Below are positions 18,424 to 28,092 of a stretch of 53,263 nt of DNA, one piece after another (the stretch's first letter is position 1; each line of letters begins with the position of its first letter). Where the stretch lies: assembly GCF_003254645.1 (NCBI RefSeq), contig NZ_PNFD01000007.1:1-53263 (forward strand). The letters are read 5' to 3'. Origin of the DNA: Microbacterium suaedae. Lineage in GTDB: Bacteria > Actinomycetota > Actinomycetes > Actinomycetales > Microbacteriaceae. Both the position numbers and the translations under genes were made by a program. Below the pieces are notes generated by a model. The model made no database searches, was not told the DNA's origin, and saw nothing but the letters and a program-made list of their open reading frames with translations.

Positions 18424-19941
18424 TCACTTCACCAGCGGGAAGAGGATCGTCTCTCGGATGCCGAGACCGGTGAGCGTCATGAGCAGCCGGTCGATGCCCA
18501 TACCCATGCCTCCCGACGGCGGCATGCCGTGCTCGAGGGCCCGCAGGAAGTCCTCGTCGATGCGCATCGCCTCGTCGTCGCCGCGATCGGCCAGCTTCGC
18601 CTGCTCGACGAAGCGCTCGCGCTGCACGACGGGGTCGACGAGCTCGGAGTACCCCGTGCCCTGTTCGTAGCCATTGATGTACAGGTCCCACTTCTCGACG
18701 ACACCGGGGATCGAGCGGTGCTCACGCGTGAGCGGGCTCGTATCGACAGGGAAGTCCATGACGAAGGTGGGCGCGGTGAGGTGGGTCTTGACGAAGTGCT
18801 CCCAGAGCTCCTCGACGAGCTTGCCGTGGGTCGCGTGCTCGGGCACCTCGACGCCGCTCTTCTCTGCGAGCGCGATGAGCTCGTCCAGCGAGGTCTCCGG
18901 CGTGATCTCGACCCCGCACGCCTCAGAGAGCGACGGATACATCGAGATGCGCGCCCAGTCGCCCCCGAGATCGTGCTCGGATCCGTCGGCCCAGGTGACC
19001 GTCGTGGATCCGTGCACCGCGATCGCCGCCTCCTGGATCAGCTTCTGCGTGAGATCGGCGATGCCGTTGTAGTCGCTGTATGCCTGATAGGCCTCGAGCA
19101 TCGCGAACTCGGGGCTGTGCGTCGAATCGGCGCCCTCGTTGCGGAAGTTCCGGTTGATCTCGAACACGCGGTCGATTCCGCCGACGACGGCCCGCTTGAG
19201 ATACAGCTCGGGGGCGATGCGCATGAACAGCTCGGTGTCGAACGCGTTCGAGTGCGTGACGAACGGGCGTGCCGTCGCCCCGCCCGGCTGAACCTGCAGC
19301 ATGGGCGTCTCGACCTCGAGGAAGTCCTCGTCCTCGAACGTCTCGCGCAGGCTCTTCATGACGCGCGCACGAGCGCGGACCGTCTCGCGCGCCTGATCCC
19401 GGACGATGAGATCGAGGTACCGCTGGCGGACCCGCGACTCCTCGCTGAGCTCCGTGTGGAGATTCGGCAGCGGAAGCACGGCCTTCGCGGCGATCTGCCA
19501 CTCCTCGACCATGATCGACAGCTCGCCGCGGCGGCTCGAGATGACCTCACCCGAGATGAACACGTGGTCACCGAGGTCGACCAGCTCCTTCCAGCGGGCG
19601 AGCTGCTCGTCGCCCACCTTCGCGAGCGAGACCATCGCCTGAATGCGCGAGCCGTCGCCCGCCTGCAGCGACGCGAAGCAGAGCTTCCCGGTGTTGCGGC
19701 TGAACACGATCCGCCCCGCGACGCCCGCCGTGACACCCGTCTCGACACCGGCCTCGAGATCGCCGTACTCCGCGCGCACAGCCGGGATCGTCGTCGTGAC
19801 GGGGACAGTCACGGGATACGCTCCACCCGCCGGTGTCTCGCGCTCGTCAATGAGCCGCTCACGCTTCGACAGACGCACAGCCTTCTGCTCGAAGACCTCG
19901 TCTTCTTCGCTGGCGGCGTTCTCGGCGGGCGTCTCAGTCAT
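18424..19941 (-). CDS. lysS: Lysine--tRNA ligase, class II
   Basis: A 505-residue synthetase of normal length. An OB-fold anticodon domain (about residues 60-170, with IQAMVSLAKVG and DHVFISGEV) precedes the class II core: motif 2 FRNEGADSTHSPEFAMLEAY and motif 3 GMGMGIDRLLMTLTG near the C-terminus. The start at 19941 (MTETPAEN) has GAGGA eight bases upstream; the frame is open further but crosses the DUF2520 gene. TAGACT at 19982-19987 (minus strand) is a possible -10, so lysS may be its own transcript after a hairpin at 20013-20029. Confidence 0.97.
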   Translation of the reverse strand: MTETPAENAASEEDEVFEQKAVRLSKRERLIDERETPAGGAYPVTVPVTTTIPAVRAEYGDLEAGVETGVTAGVAGRIVFSRNTGKLCFASLQAGDGSRIQAMVSLAKVGDEQLARWKELVDLGDHVFISGEVISSRRGELSIMVEEWQIAAKAVLPLPNLHTELSEESRVRQRYLDLIVRDQARETVRARARVMKSLRETFEDEDFLEVETPMLQVQPGGATARPFVTHSNAFDTELFMRIAPELYLKRAVVGGIDRVFEINRNFRNEGADSTHSPEFAMLEAYQAYSDYNGIADLTQKLIQEAAIAVHGSTTVTWADGSEHDLGGDWARISMYPSLSEACGVEITPETSLDELIALAEKSGVEVPEHATHGKLVEELWEHFVKTHLTAPTFVMDFPVDTSPLTREHRSIPGVVEKWDLYINGYEQGTGYSELVDPVVQRERFVEQAKLADRGDDEAMRIDEDFLRALEHGMPPSGGMGMGIDRLLMTLTGLGIRETILFPLVK

Positions 19942-20012
19942 GCGTGTGGTCCTCGGATGTCGGGTGACGGGGGCGCCGCCAAGTCTAATGAGCGCCACAG
20001 ATCCGTCGCTCA

Positions 20013-20029
20013 CCCCGCATTCAGCGGGG
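20013..20029 (-). terminator. Short hairpin between DUF2520 and lysS
   Basis: CCCCGC / GCGGGG around a five-base loop, 16 bases past the DUF2520 stop. The stem is short and lacks a T-run; it may separate the folate/PH transcript from lysS. Confidence 0.35.
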
Positions 20030-20044
20030 CGCGCGGCGAACCGC

Positions 20045-20755
20045 CTACACGTCGAGCTCGGGCGGGATGTCCGGGATCGCGGGCGTCGCCTCGGCGAGGG
20101 CCTCGTCGACCGTCGAACGCACGAGCGACGACAGGAAACCGCCCGGGTTCTCCACGCCGATGCCGCGCAGCAATCCCGTCGACTGCTGCACGATCTGGCG
20201 CGAGAAACCGGTGGCCGTCTCGATCGCCTCCGCGTATGCAGCTCGACCGGACTCGTCGATGACGACCGGCTCGCATCCCATCTCGACCGCGAGTGCCTGG
20301 GCGATAGGAAGGACAGGACTCGGCGCGGTGACGGCGGCGTAGGTCGCCGCGAGCTGGCGCAGATCCATCGAGGTGCCCGTGAAGGACATGGCCGGGTGCA
20401 CGGCCAAGGGAATCGCTCCCTTCTCGGCTGCTGGGCGGAGTACATCGATGCCATGCGCGGCGTCGACGTGCAGGACGAGCTGTCCCATCTGCCAGTGCCC
20501 GGCCTCGGCCAGCCCTCGGACGACATCGGCGACGACATCCCTCGGCACCGCGACGATCACGAGCTCGCTGCGTCGCAGCACCTCGGGCGCCTCTAGCACG
20601 GGCACCCCGGGCAGCACAGCCGCGGCGCGTTCGTCGTCCGCCCCGCTCGTGATCCCCAGGATCTGGTGCCCGGCACCGGCGAGCGCGGCACCGAGCACCG
20701 GCCCCACGCGCCCCGCGCCGACGATTCCGACGCCGAGGCGCCCCTCCCGACGCAT
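20045..20755 (-). CDS. Rossmann-like oxidoreductase with DUF2520 domain
   Basis: A 236-residue protein with a dinucleotide-binding start, VGIVGAGRVGPVLGAALAGAG near residue 8, followed by a helical DUF2520 C-terminal domain with IHPAMSFTG-like AVHPAMSFTG near residue 120. The family is often encoded next to panC in actinobacteria and may reduce a ketopantoate-like compound, but the reaction is unproven. Its ATG overlaps the upstream PH-domain stop by one base (TGATG). Here panC does not follow; lysS comes next after 103 bases. Confidence 0.87.
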   Translation of the reverse strand: MRREGRLGVGIVGAGRVGPVLGAALAGAGHQILGITSGADDERAAAVLPGVPVLEAPEVLRRSELVIVAVPRDVVADVVRGLAEAGHWQMGQLVLHVDAAHGIDVLRPAAEKGAIPLAVHPAMSFTGTSMDLRQLAATYAAVTAPSPVLPIAQALAVEMGCEPVVIDESGRAAYAEAIETATGFSRQIVQQSTGLLRGIGVENPGGFLSSLVRSTVDEALAEATPAIPDIPPELDV

Positions 20756-22419
20756 CAGGCCTCGGCCCAGCGATGCGAGTGGTCGGATGCGGCGGCGGCG
20801 ACCGCGCCGCGTCCCACGAGGTCGGCGATACGCTGCGCATCATCGCGATCGAACGCCGAGACGCCGCCCGAGACCGGTCCGGGGACCGTGTGCGTGCGAA
20901 ACGCCGCAAGCCCCTGTCGGCGCGCGATCGGCCCCTGCCGAACCGATACTCCCTGCAGGCGCGCGAGGGGGAAGATCCCGAGACGTCGTACGAGGCGGCC
21001 CCGGCGCATCAGCAGTGCGTAAGACGTCACCCGCACGCCGAGGCGACGGCGCTGCAGCGGATGCCAGATCATGCCTCGCGCCGGGATCGTTGTAAAGGGA
21101 TCCTGCTCCTGCGGGCCGAGGATCCCGTGCTCCCACGTGAACACGGCGTCGTGCGCCGGCGTGTCGGGCAGCAGCAGCCCCACGACCCGCTCGACATCGG
21201 CTCGCGTGCCGACCGGGAGCACGACCGCGGCGCTCTGCGCCTGACTGCTGCTCTGCTGCGAGGCCGAGGCACCGCCCATGCGGTTGATCCGCACGCTCCA
21301 CCATCCGAACGGGCGCCACAGCAGGTTCTGCGAGATCTCCACGGCGTGCACGCGCCCCGGCGGGATCGTGCGCGTGACCGTCGTGAGCAGGCCGCTCGAG
21401 ACGCGCACGCCGTCGGGCGTCGGAGCGATCGAGTAGCGGAATCCCTTCTGCAGGGCGCTCCACACGACCGCGATGGTCGCGAAGACCATGGGGATACCGG
21501 ATCCGAGACCGGCCCCGAGCAGGATGAACCCCTTCTCGGGCCCGTCTTCGAGCATCACGATCGGTCCGATGACGAACGCGCTCGCGATCGCGAGGAAGAA
21601 CAGGAGCCAGAGCGCCGCCATGATCGCCTGGGATCCGATGAGGCGTGCGATCGGGATCCGCACGACCGTCTCGGGCACGATGTCCTGCTGGTCGGCGCCC
21701 TCGATGAGGTCCGAGACGCCGCCGCTGACGGTGCCGACGATCCGCTCCCGCCGCGTGCCCGGCTCAGCCTCGGCGCCGCGGGCCTCGGCCTTCGCCTGGC
21801 GTGCACCCGAGGCAAGACGCAGGATGTCGCGTCGAACCTGCTCGGCGCGCGTGGTCGCGAGGAACTCGAGAGCGACGTCCGCGCCCGTGCCGGCCCCTTC
21901 GAGCGTCAGCTTACCCATCCCGATGAGGCGCGCCGGGAACGGCCGCGTGAGGTTCACGCCCTGTACGCGGTCGAGCGGCGCCCGCCGATGCGATCGGAAG
22001 ATGATGCCCTTGCGCACCTCGACGTTCTCGTCCGTGATCCGGAACTGATGGAAACGCCACACCAGCCAGTAGCCCGCGACGAACAGCGCCACGACCACGA
22101 GGAGGACCGCGCCGACGAGCAGGATCATGTTGTTCGCGACCGTCCAGTCGACGGCCCAGGTGAGGGGGTCGCCGCCCATGCTCTGGTCTTCGTCGACCGC
22201 CTCGTCGGGAGCGAACAGGCGGATCGCCAGGAAGATGAGCCGGTCGCGCATATTGGCGATGACGATGCCGAGCACGATGACGATGACGAGACCGCCCTTG
22301 AAGAGCGGCGTCAGGGGGTGCAGCCGATGCCACTCGCCGTCGGCGAGGTTCGAGGATCCACCCGAGGGAAGGGCCGGTGCCGGCACGCTCGCGCCGTCGG
22401 GGGGAGGGACCGCGCTCAC
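20755..22419 (-). CDS. Membrane protein with repeated bacterial PH (bPH2) domains, YdbT-like
   Basis: A 554-residue membrane protein. An N-terminal pair of helices (about residues 30-55 and 95-125) leads into a first bPH2 domain (ITDENVEVRKGIIFRSHRRAP), then two more helices and a second domain (GVRVSSGLLTTVTRTIPPGRV), and a third near the C-terminus (LMRRGRLVRRLGIFPLARLQGV). Three repeats match YdbT proteins, which work with a YdbS partner at the membrane; the role is unknown. GTG at 22419 is chosen because it overlaps the partner's stop as GTGA. A longer upstream frame is antisense-like. Confidence 0.87.
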   Translation of the reverse strand: MSAVPPPDGASVPAPALPSGGSSNLADGEWHRLHPLTPLFKGGLVIVIVLGIVIANMRDRLIFLAIRLFAPDEAVDEDQSMGGDPLTWAVDWTVANNMILLVGAVLLVVVALFVAGYWLVWRFHQFRITDENVEVRKGIIFRSHRRAPLDRVQGVNLTRPFPARLIGMGKLTLEGAGTGADVALEFLATTRAEQVRRDILRLASGARQAKAEARGAEAEPGTRRERIVGTVSGGVSDLIEGADQQDIVPETVVRIPIARLIGSQAIMAALWLLFFLAIASAFVIGPIVMLEDGPEKGFILLGAGLGSGIPMVFATIAVVWSALQKGFRYSIAPTPDGVRVSSGLLTTVTRTIPPGRVHAVEISQNLLWRPFGWWSVRINRMGGASASQQSSSQAQSAAVVLPVGTRADVERVVGLLLPDTPAHDAVFTWEHGILGPQEQDPFTTIPARGMIWHPLQRRRLGVRVTSYALLMRRGRLVRRLGIFPLARLQGVSVRQGPIARRQGLAAFRTHTVPGPVSGGVSAFDRDDAQRIADLVGRGAVAAAASDHSHRWAEA

Positions 22420-23123
22420 AGACCCGTCCTGCGCGTCTCGGCGACCTCGATGAGCGTGTCTCGCAGCGCGTCGGCGGCTCCCTGCGCCAGGCCGGGGATC
22501 TCCACACCGGTCGACGCCGCCGCCGTCACCATCTTGAGCTTCGCAACGCCGAAGATCCGGTCCAGCGGCCCGTGGGTGATGTCGACGAGCTGCATGCGCC
22601 CGTACGGCACCGCGACCATCCGCTGCCACAGGATCCCCTTGCGGAAGACGATGTCATCGCCCCGAAGCATGTACCCGAGCGCCTTCGCCTGGCGCGGGAG
22701 GATGATGACGCTGATCAGCTGGAAGAACAGGATCACCCCGGCTGCGGCGTACACCCACGGCTGATCCGTGAACTGGTGCACGACGATCGCGGCGACGACG
22801 ACCACGACGATGCCGAAGGCCTCCTGAAGGAGCTGCGAGACGACGTACTTCGGCGAGATCTGGTGCCACACACCGTCGAGAGCGAGCCCTTCGCGGCGCG
22901 GCTCGCGGACGCGGGTGTAGGTGCCGTCGTCGAGAACGTCGGGCGCCGCGATCGGCTCGCGGCGCGCCGGGAAGTCTGGCGGCGCGGGGGCCTCCGTCGG
23001 AAGGGCAGGAGACGCCGGTGCGTCCGCCGGAGGGGCGGGAGGCGCCGGAGGAACCGGAGGCACGACCGGTGGCTCAGAACTCGGGTTCTGCTCCGGGTTC
23101 GGCGGTGTCTGGCTCTCGCTCAT
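22416..23123 (-). CDS. PH (bPH2) domain membrane protein, YdbS-like
   Basis: A 235-residue protein with a Pro/Ala-rich cytosolic N-terminus (about residues 1-60), two membrane helices (VVSQLLQEAFGIVVVVVAAIVVHQF and WVYAAAGVILFFQLISVII regions) and one bPH2 domain (MLRGDDIVFRKGILWQRMVAVPYGRMQ). It should be the YdbS partner of the next gene's three-domain protein. The start at 23123 (MSESQTPP) has AAAGGA five bases upstream and overlaps the DUF3180 gene by 50 bases. Confidence 0.87.
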   Translation of the reverse strand: MSESQTPPNPEQNPSSEPPVVPPVPPAPPAPPADAPASPALPTEAPAPPDFPARREPIAAPDVLDDGTYTRVREPRREGLALDGVWHQISPKYVVSQLLQEAFGIVVVVVAAIVVHQFTDQPWVYAAAGVILFFQLISVIILPRQAKALGYMLRGDDIVFRKGILWQRMVAVPYGRMQLVDITHGPLDRIFGVAKLKMVTAAASTGVEIPGLAQGAADALRDTLIEVAETRRTGL

Positions 23124-23562
23124 CGGGGTCCTTTGGCAGCGTGCACAGGTGTTCGGCGACAAGCGCCAGGACCACGAGAACGGCTCCCGCGACCACGGTG
23201 GCGATCTGCGCCGCCATCGAGCCTAACCCCGGGACCACCGGCCGCGTCAGAAGGAAGACGAGCAGTCCCCCGGCGAAGCCACCGACCACGGCGCCCAACA
23301 TGCTCGAGGACTTCGCCAGCACGGCGACGCGGACGGCACGGAATGGGTCGACGCGCGGCGCTCGCGGATCCTTCACAGACCGGTGGACGGGCCACGCGAA
23401 CGCCAAGCAGCAGACCCCCAGCGCCACGAGGAGAATCGGCAACATAAGCGCCGGAGAGAAGGTCGCACGCCCGGCACCCGTGAGAGCAAGGTCGAGAACG
23501 AAACCCACCGCGGCGCCGAGGATCGCCCAGACGACGAGCGTGATCGCAGACGTGCGCTTCAC
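23074..23562 (-). CDS. DUF3180 family membrane protein
   Basis: A 162-residue protein with four predicted membrane helices: near residues 5-25, 33-53, 83-105 and 115-138. It starts at GTG 23562 (VKRTSAITLVV), which overlaps the folK stop as GTGA. The family is conserved right after folK in Microbacteriaceae and relatives; its function is not known. The C-terminal tail is acidic (DPDEREPDTAEPGAEPEF). Confidence 0.85.
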   Translation of the reverse strand: MKRTSAITLVVWAILGAAVGFVLDLALTGAGRATFSPALMLPILLVALGVCCLAFAWPVHRSVKDPRAPRVDPFRAVRVAVLAKSSSMLGAVVGGFAGGLLVFLLTRPVVPGLGSMAAQIATVVAGAVLVVLALVAEHLCTLPKDPDEREPDTAEPGAEPEF

Positions 23563-24092
23563 GGTGTCTCCTCCCCCTGCAGAGCCGCCAGAAGATCGGC
23601 GACACGCCCCCGTCCGGGAAGTCGCGCCTCCGGATCCACCTGCGCCCACGGCCTGAGCACGAAGTCCCGCTCGTGCGCGCGGGGGTGCGGCAGCAGCAGT
23701 CGCGGATCGTCGCTGACGACATCGCCGTAGGCGATGAGGTCGAGGTCGAGAGTGCGATCGCCCCAGCGCTCGCGCCGGACGCGGCCATGCCGCTCCTCGA
23801 TGTCGTGAAGCGCACGAAGCAGCAGCGAGGGTGCGAGACGAGTACGTACGAGCGCAACCGCGTTGAGGTACGCGGGCTTGGTGGGATCCGGCCCGTCGAG
23901 CGTCACGGCCACCGATGAGGTCGGATCCGAGCAGACGACGCTCGCCGTGAGCGGGAGCGCCCGCAGCTCTGCTGTCGCATCGGCGAACGTCCCGGCCGTG
24001 TCGCCGAGATTCGCGCCGAGCGCGACGACTGCTGCGGCAGGCGCGGCGGACATCGGCGCGTCGCGAATCGGCTCGGCCAGGCGGCGGCTCAT
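23559..24092 (-). CDS. folK: 2-amino-4-hydroxy-6-hydroxymethyldihydropteridine diphosphokinase
   Basis: A 177-residue HPPK that transfers pyrophosphate from ATP to the pterin in folate synthesis. Family motifs seen are VVALGANLGDTAGTF near the N-terminus, PTKPAYLNAV, and the signature RWGDRTLDLDLIAYGD with the metal-binding Asp pair, then LLLPHPRAHERDFVL. Overlaps folB by four bases (ATGA) and the DUF3180 gene by four (GTGA). An internal Met at residue 14 is a possible shorter start. Confidence 0.95.
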   Translation of the reverse strand: MSRRLAEPIRDAPMSAAPAAAVVALGANLGDTAGTFADATAELRALPLTASVVCSDPTSSVAVTLDGPDPTKPAYLNAVALVRTRLAPSLLLRALHDIEERHGRVRRERWGDRTLDLDLIAYGDVVSDDPRLLLPHPRAHERDFVLRPWAQVDPEARLPGRGRVADLLAALQGEETP

Positions 24093-24472
24093 GCGTGCTC
24101 CGCCCCGGCGCGCTCGCGTCTGATCGTGACGGCGACATCGGCGAAGGCGGCCGGTATCGGCGCGTGGGGCTTGTGCACCGTCACCTCCGTCGCGGCGATG
24201 CGCGCGTCCGCGAGGACGGCGTCGGCAATGCGCTGGGCCAGCGTCTCGATGAGGTTCACGGGATCGCCCCCGACGATCGCGGCGACGCGCTCGGCGAGCT
24301 CGCCATAGTGCACCGTGTCGGCCACGTCATCGGTCGCGGCAGCGGGCGCCGTGTCGAGTTCGAGGACGACGTCGATCCGGAACTCCTGTCCGTCGCGGCG
24401 CTCGTGCTCGAAGACCCCGTGGCGGCCGAAGACCGCAAGGCCCGTCAGGCGAATCACATCACGTGCCGTCAT
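24089..24472 (-). CDS. folB: Dihydroneopterin aldolase
   Basis: A 127-residue folate enzyme that cleaves dihydroneopterin. Motifs: the N-terminal LTGLAVFGRHGVFEHERRDGQEF, where the GRHGVFEHE segment is typical, and the C-terminal VTVHKPHAPIPAAFADVAV with the catalytic Lys. The start at 24472 (MTARDVIRL) has AGGAGG eight bases upstream; open frame further upstream is shadow. It follows folP by 44 bases and is coupled to folK. Confidence 0.95.
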   Translation of the reverse strand: MTARDVIRLTGLAVFGRHGVFEHERRDGQEFRIDVVLELDTAPAAATDDVADTVHYGELAERVAAIVGGDPVNLIETLAQRIADAVLADARIAATEVTVHKPHAPIPAAFADVAVTIRRERAGAEHA

Positions 24473-24516
24473 AGGAAGCGCCTCCTCGTGCGAACCGTCG
24501 AGAGCAGTCTCCCACC

Positions 24517-25308
24517 TCACGCGTCCCAGGAGTCGAGAACGGCGAGCGCGTCTCGCGTCGATGCCACGTCGTGCACGCGCACGCCCCACGCGCCCGCGCG
24601 CTGCGCGAGGACGCTCGTCACCGCGGTCGCGAGATCGCGCCGTTCGCGCGAGGCATCCTCGCCAACCGCATCGGAGAGGAACCCCTTGCGCGATGTGCCG
24701 ACCAGCACGCGGAAGCCCTCGTCGACGACGGCGTCGAGCTCGTGCAGCATCCGCCAGTTCTGTTCGGCGGTCTTCGCGAAGCCGATGCCGGGATCCAGGA
24801 TGATGCGGGCCTCGTCGACGCCCGCGGCGAGCGCCGCGTCGACTCTGCCGCGCAGTTCACCGACGACCTCTCTCGCGATGTCCTCGTACGAAGCCGCCGC
24901 GTACATATCGGCGGAAGGTCCGCGCCAGTGGCCGAGCACGAGCTCCGCCTCCGAGTCGGCGACGACGCGCAGGATGTCCGAATCGGCGAGCCCGCCCGCG
25001 ACATCGTTCACGTACCGGGCCCCCGCATCGAGCGCCCGGGCCGCGACCTCGGCGCGATACGTGTCGATGCTCACCACATAGCCTTCGTCGGCCAGGCGCG
25101 CGACGACCGGCAGAGTGCGGCGCAGCTCTTCCTCGGCGCCGACCGGCTGCGAGCCAGGCCGCGTCGACTCTCCGCCGATGTCGAGGATCCCTGCCCCCTG
25201 CGAAGCGAGTAGCCGGCCGTGTGCAACGGCGGTCTCCGCATCTGTGTGCTCACCGCCGTCGCTGAAAGAATCGGGCGTCACGTTGACGACGCCCATGATC
25301 TCGATCAC
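24517..25308 (-). CDS. folP: Dihydropteroate synthase
   Basis: A 263-residue TIM-barrel enzyme that joins p-aminobenzoate to the pterin; target of sulfonamides. Motifs: MGVVNVTPDSFSDGG at the start, ILDIGGESTRPG near residue 42, and the C-terminal ILDPGIGFAKTAEQN and VGTSRKGFL. GTG at 25308 overlaps the folE stop as GTGA; ATG at 25296 is the only other likely start. Confidence 0.96.
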   Translation of the reverse strand: MIEIMGVVNVTPDSFSDGGEHTDAETAVAHGRLLASQGAGILDIGGESTRPGSQPVGAEEELRRTLPVVARLADEGYVVSIDTYRAEVAARALDAGARYVNDVAGGLADSDILRVVADSEAELVLGHWRGPSADMYAAASYEDIAREVVGELRGRVDAALAAGVDEARIILDPGIGFAKTAEQNWRMLHELDAVVDEGFRVLVGTSRKGFLSDAVGEDASRERRDLATAVTSVLAQRAGAWGVRVHDVASTRDALAVLDSWDA

Positions 25309-25937
25309 TCGCGCCCCTGGATCGAAGGCCCGGAATCGGTCGCGGCGTTCTGCACCCCGATGATCACGTAGGCGGCCATCTCTGCGCGCGCGGCCTGCGA
25401 GGCGAGTTCTCCGCGCGCCGCGACCGTGACGGTCGAGCTGTCGGCGCGCTTCTCACCGCGCGTGCGCATGCAGCCGTGCTCGGCGTCGAGCATGACGAAC
25501 ACGCCCTTCGCGCCGAGGCCGTGCGCGATCGCATCGGCGACCTGCTCTCCCAGGCGCTCCTGCACCTGCGGCCGGGACGAGGCGATGTCGAGCACGCGCG
25601 CCAGGGATCCGAGACCGACGACGTCCTCCCCCGGCAGGTACGCGATGTGGGCACGCCCCTCGAACGGCAGAAGATGGTGCTCGCACATCGAGCGGAAGCG
25701 GATGTCACGCACGAGGACGGCGCCCGTCGGGGCAGTCTCCGGCGCTGGCCCCTGCGCGACGTCGATCGTGCGCGCGAGCGGCGCGGCCGGATCCTCGCCG
25801 ACTCCCGCATACAGCTCCGCCGTCGCCTCCGCGACGCGGCGCGGCGTCTCACGCAGCCCGGGACGGTCGGGATCCTCGCCGATCGCGACGAGGAGCTCGC
25901 GGGTCAGAGCGGCCACCCGCTCAGTGTCGACGGCCAT
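25305..25937 (-). CDS. folE: GTP cyclohydrolase I
   Basis: A 210-residue enzyme that makes dihydroneopterin triphosphate, the first step of the folate branch. Motifs: RFRSMCEHHLLPFEGRAHIAY with the zinc-binding Cys and His residues, VGLGSLARVLDI, and the late EHGCMRTRG with the second zinc Cys. The start at 25937 (MAVDTERV) has AGGAGG four bases upstream and follows ftsH by 14 bases. The last 15 or so residues (NAATDSGPSIQGRE) extend beyond the usual end. Confidence 0.96.
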   Translation of the reverse strand: MAVDTERVAALTRELLVAIGEDPDRPGLRETPRRVAEATAELYAGVGEDPAAPLARTIDVAQGPAPETAPTGAVLVRDIRFRSMCEHHLLPFEGRAHIAYLPGEDVVGLGSLARVLDIASSRPQVQERLGEQVADAIAHGLGAKGVFVMLDAEHGCMRTRGEKRADSSTVTVAARGELASQAARAEMAAYVIIGVQNAATDSGPSIQGRE

Positions 25938-25951
25938 GCGCCCTCCTGTGG

Positions 25952-27961
25952 CTACGCGGTCGCGGGGTGGGCAGAGCCACCGGTTTCGGGGGAGCCCTTC
26001 GCCGGCGCCTCGGATCCCTCGGCGGACGTCGACGCGGCGAGCCCCGTCTCGGACTGAGCCGCGGGGTGCGGGACGTCGATCGGCGGAACGGCCGATACCG
26101 GGCGCTCGCTGCTCGAGAGCCACTGCGGGCGCTCCGGGAGCTTCCTCACATCGCGGAAGATCTCGGCGATCTGCTTGTGATCGAGCGTCTCCTTCTCGAG
26201 CAATTCACGCGCCAGTCGGTCGAGCACATCGCGGTTCGCGTTGAGCACCTCGTAGGCCTCGTCGTGGGCCTGCTCGATGAGCTCGCGCACGCCGCCGTCG
26301 ATCCGCTCGGCCATCGTGTCGGAGTAGTCGCGGCCGTGCCCCATGTCTCGGCCCATGAACACCTCGCCGGAGGAGCCGGCCAGCTTCACGGGGCCGACAT
26401 CACTTGTCATCCCGTACTCGGTGACCATCTTGCGGGCGATGCTCGTCGCCTTCTCGATGTCGTTCGCGGCGCCCGTCGTCGGGTCGTGGAACACGATCTC
26501 CTCGGCGACGCGCCCGCCCATCGCGTACGTGAGCTGATCCTGCAGCTCGTTGCGCGTGACCGAGTACTTGTCCTCCACGGGGAGCACCATCGTGTACCCC
26601 AGGGCCTTGCCGCGCGGGAGGATCGTGATCTTCGTCACGGGATCCGAGTAGTTCATCGCCGCCGCCGCGAGAGCGTGTCCGCCCTCGTGATACGCCGTGA
26701 TGAGCTTCTCCTTGTCCTTCATGACGCGCGTGCGCCGCTGCGGGCCCGCGATGACGCGGTCGATCGCCTCATCGAGCGCGCGATCGTCGATCAGCTGCGC
26801 GTCCGAGCGCGCCGTGAGCAGCGCCGCCTCGTTCAGCACATTCGCCAGATCGGCGCCCGAGAAGCCCGGCGTCTTGCGGGCGACATCCTCGAGATCGACG
26901 TGCTCGGCGAGCGGCTTGCCGCGCCCGTGCACCTGCAGGATCTGCAGGCGTCCCTTGAGATCGGGAGCGTCGACGCCGATCTGCCGGTCGAAGCGTCCCG
27001 GGCGCAGAAGCGCCGGGTCGAGGATGTCCGGGCGGTTCGTCGCCGCGATCACGATGACGTTCGCCTTGGGGTCGAACCCGTCCATCTCGACGAGCATCTG
27101 GTTGAGCGTCTGCTCGCGCTCGTCGTGACCGCCGCCCATGCCGGCGCCGCGGTGGCGACCGACGGCATCGATCTCGTCGATGAAGATGATCGCCGGCGAG
27201 TTCTCCTTGGCCTGGTTGAACAGGTCGCGCACGCGGCTCGCGCCGACGCCGACAAACATCTCGACGAAGTCGGATCCCGAGATCGGGTAGAACGGCACGC
27301 CCGCTTCTCCCGCGACGGCGCGCGCGATGAGCGTCTTGCCCGTGCCGGGAGGGCCGTACAGCATGACGCCCTTGGGGATCCGCGCGCCAAGCGCCTGGAA
27401 CTTCGACGGATCCTCGAGGAACGCCTTGATCTCGTGGAGCTCCTCGACCGCTTCATCGGCGCCCGCGACATCGGCGAACGTCACGTCGGGGTGTTCCTTC
27501 GTGACGTTCTTCGCCTTCGACTTGCCGAACTGGGCCATCTTGCCGCCGCCCTGCGCGTTCGAGAGCAGGAACCAGAACAGCAGCCCGAGCAGCAGGATCG
27601 GGATCATGATCGACATCAGGCTGCCGAGGAACGAGGCCTGCGGCACCTCGTCGTCGTATCCGTCCTCGGGCGCGGCCGACGCGACCGCGTCCACCACAGC
27701 GTCAGCGCGAGCGCTCACGTAGTAGAACTGGACGTTCGTCGCGCCCTCGTAGTCGTCTGACAGCGTCAGGTCGACGCGCTGATCGCCGTCGGTGATGAGC
27801 ACCGAGCTGACGCTGTCGCCTTCGAGCAGCTCGAAGCCTTCCTGCGTCGTGATCTGCTTCGGACCGCTGAAGCTCGTGAACAGCGAGAATCCCGCGATCA
27901 GCACGGCCGCGATCAGCACGACGTACAGGACCGGGTGGCGGAAGATCTTCTTGACGTTCAT
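25952..27961 (-). CDS. ftsH: ATP-dependent zinc metalloprotease FtsH
   Basis: A 669-residue membrane AAA+ protease that degrades unneeded membrane and regulatory proteins. Two helices (about residues 11-29 and 113-133) enclose an outside loop. Walker A GPPGTGKT is at 203-210, Walker [12 protein letters not shown] near 258, the second-region-of-homology RPGRFDRQI near 320, and the zinc motif HEGGH at 425-429. The C-terminal ~60 residues are low-complexity. It heads the folate run. Oddly the best Shine-Dalgarno (AGGAGGA) is 19 bases above the ATG with no start codon in between; TAGCCT near 28031 is a possible -10. Confidence 0.97.
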   Translation of the reverse strand: MNVKKIFRHPVLYVVLIAAVLIAGFSLFTSFSGPKQITTQEGFELLEGDSVSSVLITDGDQRVDLTLSDDYEGATNVQFYYVSARADAVVDAVASAAPEDGYDDEVPQASFLGSLMSIMIPILLLGLLFWFLLSNAQGGGKMAQFGKSKAKNVTKEHPDVTFADVAGADEAVEELHEIKAFLEDPSKFQALGARIPKGVMLYGPPGTGKTLIARAVAGEAGVPFYPISGSDFVEMFVGVGASRVRDLFNQAKENSPAIIFIDEIDAVGRHRGAGMGGGHDEREQTLNQMLVEMDGFDPKANVIVIAATNRPDILDPALLRPGRFDRQIGVDAPDLKGRLQILQVHGRGKPLAEHVDLEDVARKTPGFSGADLANVLNEAALLTARSDAQLIDDRALDEAIDRVIAGPQRRTRVMKDKEKLITAYHEGGHALAAAAMNYSDPVTKITILPRGKALGYTMVLPVEDKYSVTRNELQDQLTYAMGGRVAEEIVFHDPTTGAANDIEKATSIARKMVTEYGMTSDVGPVKLAGSSGEVFMGRDMGHGRDYSDTMAERIDGGVRELIEQAHDEAYEVLNANRDVLDRLARELLEKETLDHKQIAEIFRDVRKLPERPQWLSSSERPVSAVPPIDVPHPAAQSETGLAASTSAEGSEAPAKGSPETGGSAHPATA

Positions 27962-28092
27962 GGTGCGGGGGTGTCCCGACTCCTCCTGACGATCGACGCG
28001 CGGGCAGAGCCCTGGCGCAGTTCGTTTCAGGCTACCGGCCGGTGTCTATGCCCGCTCTGTGATTCGCCGACGGCGGAATGCGGGCTGTGCGC

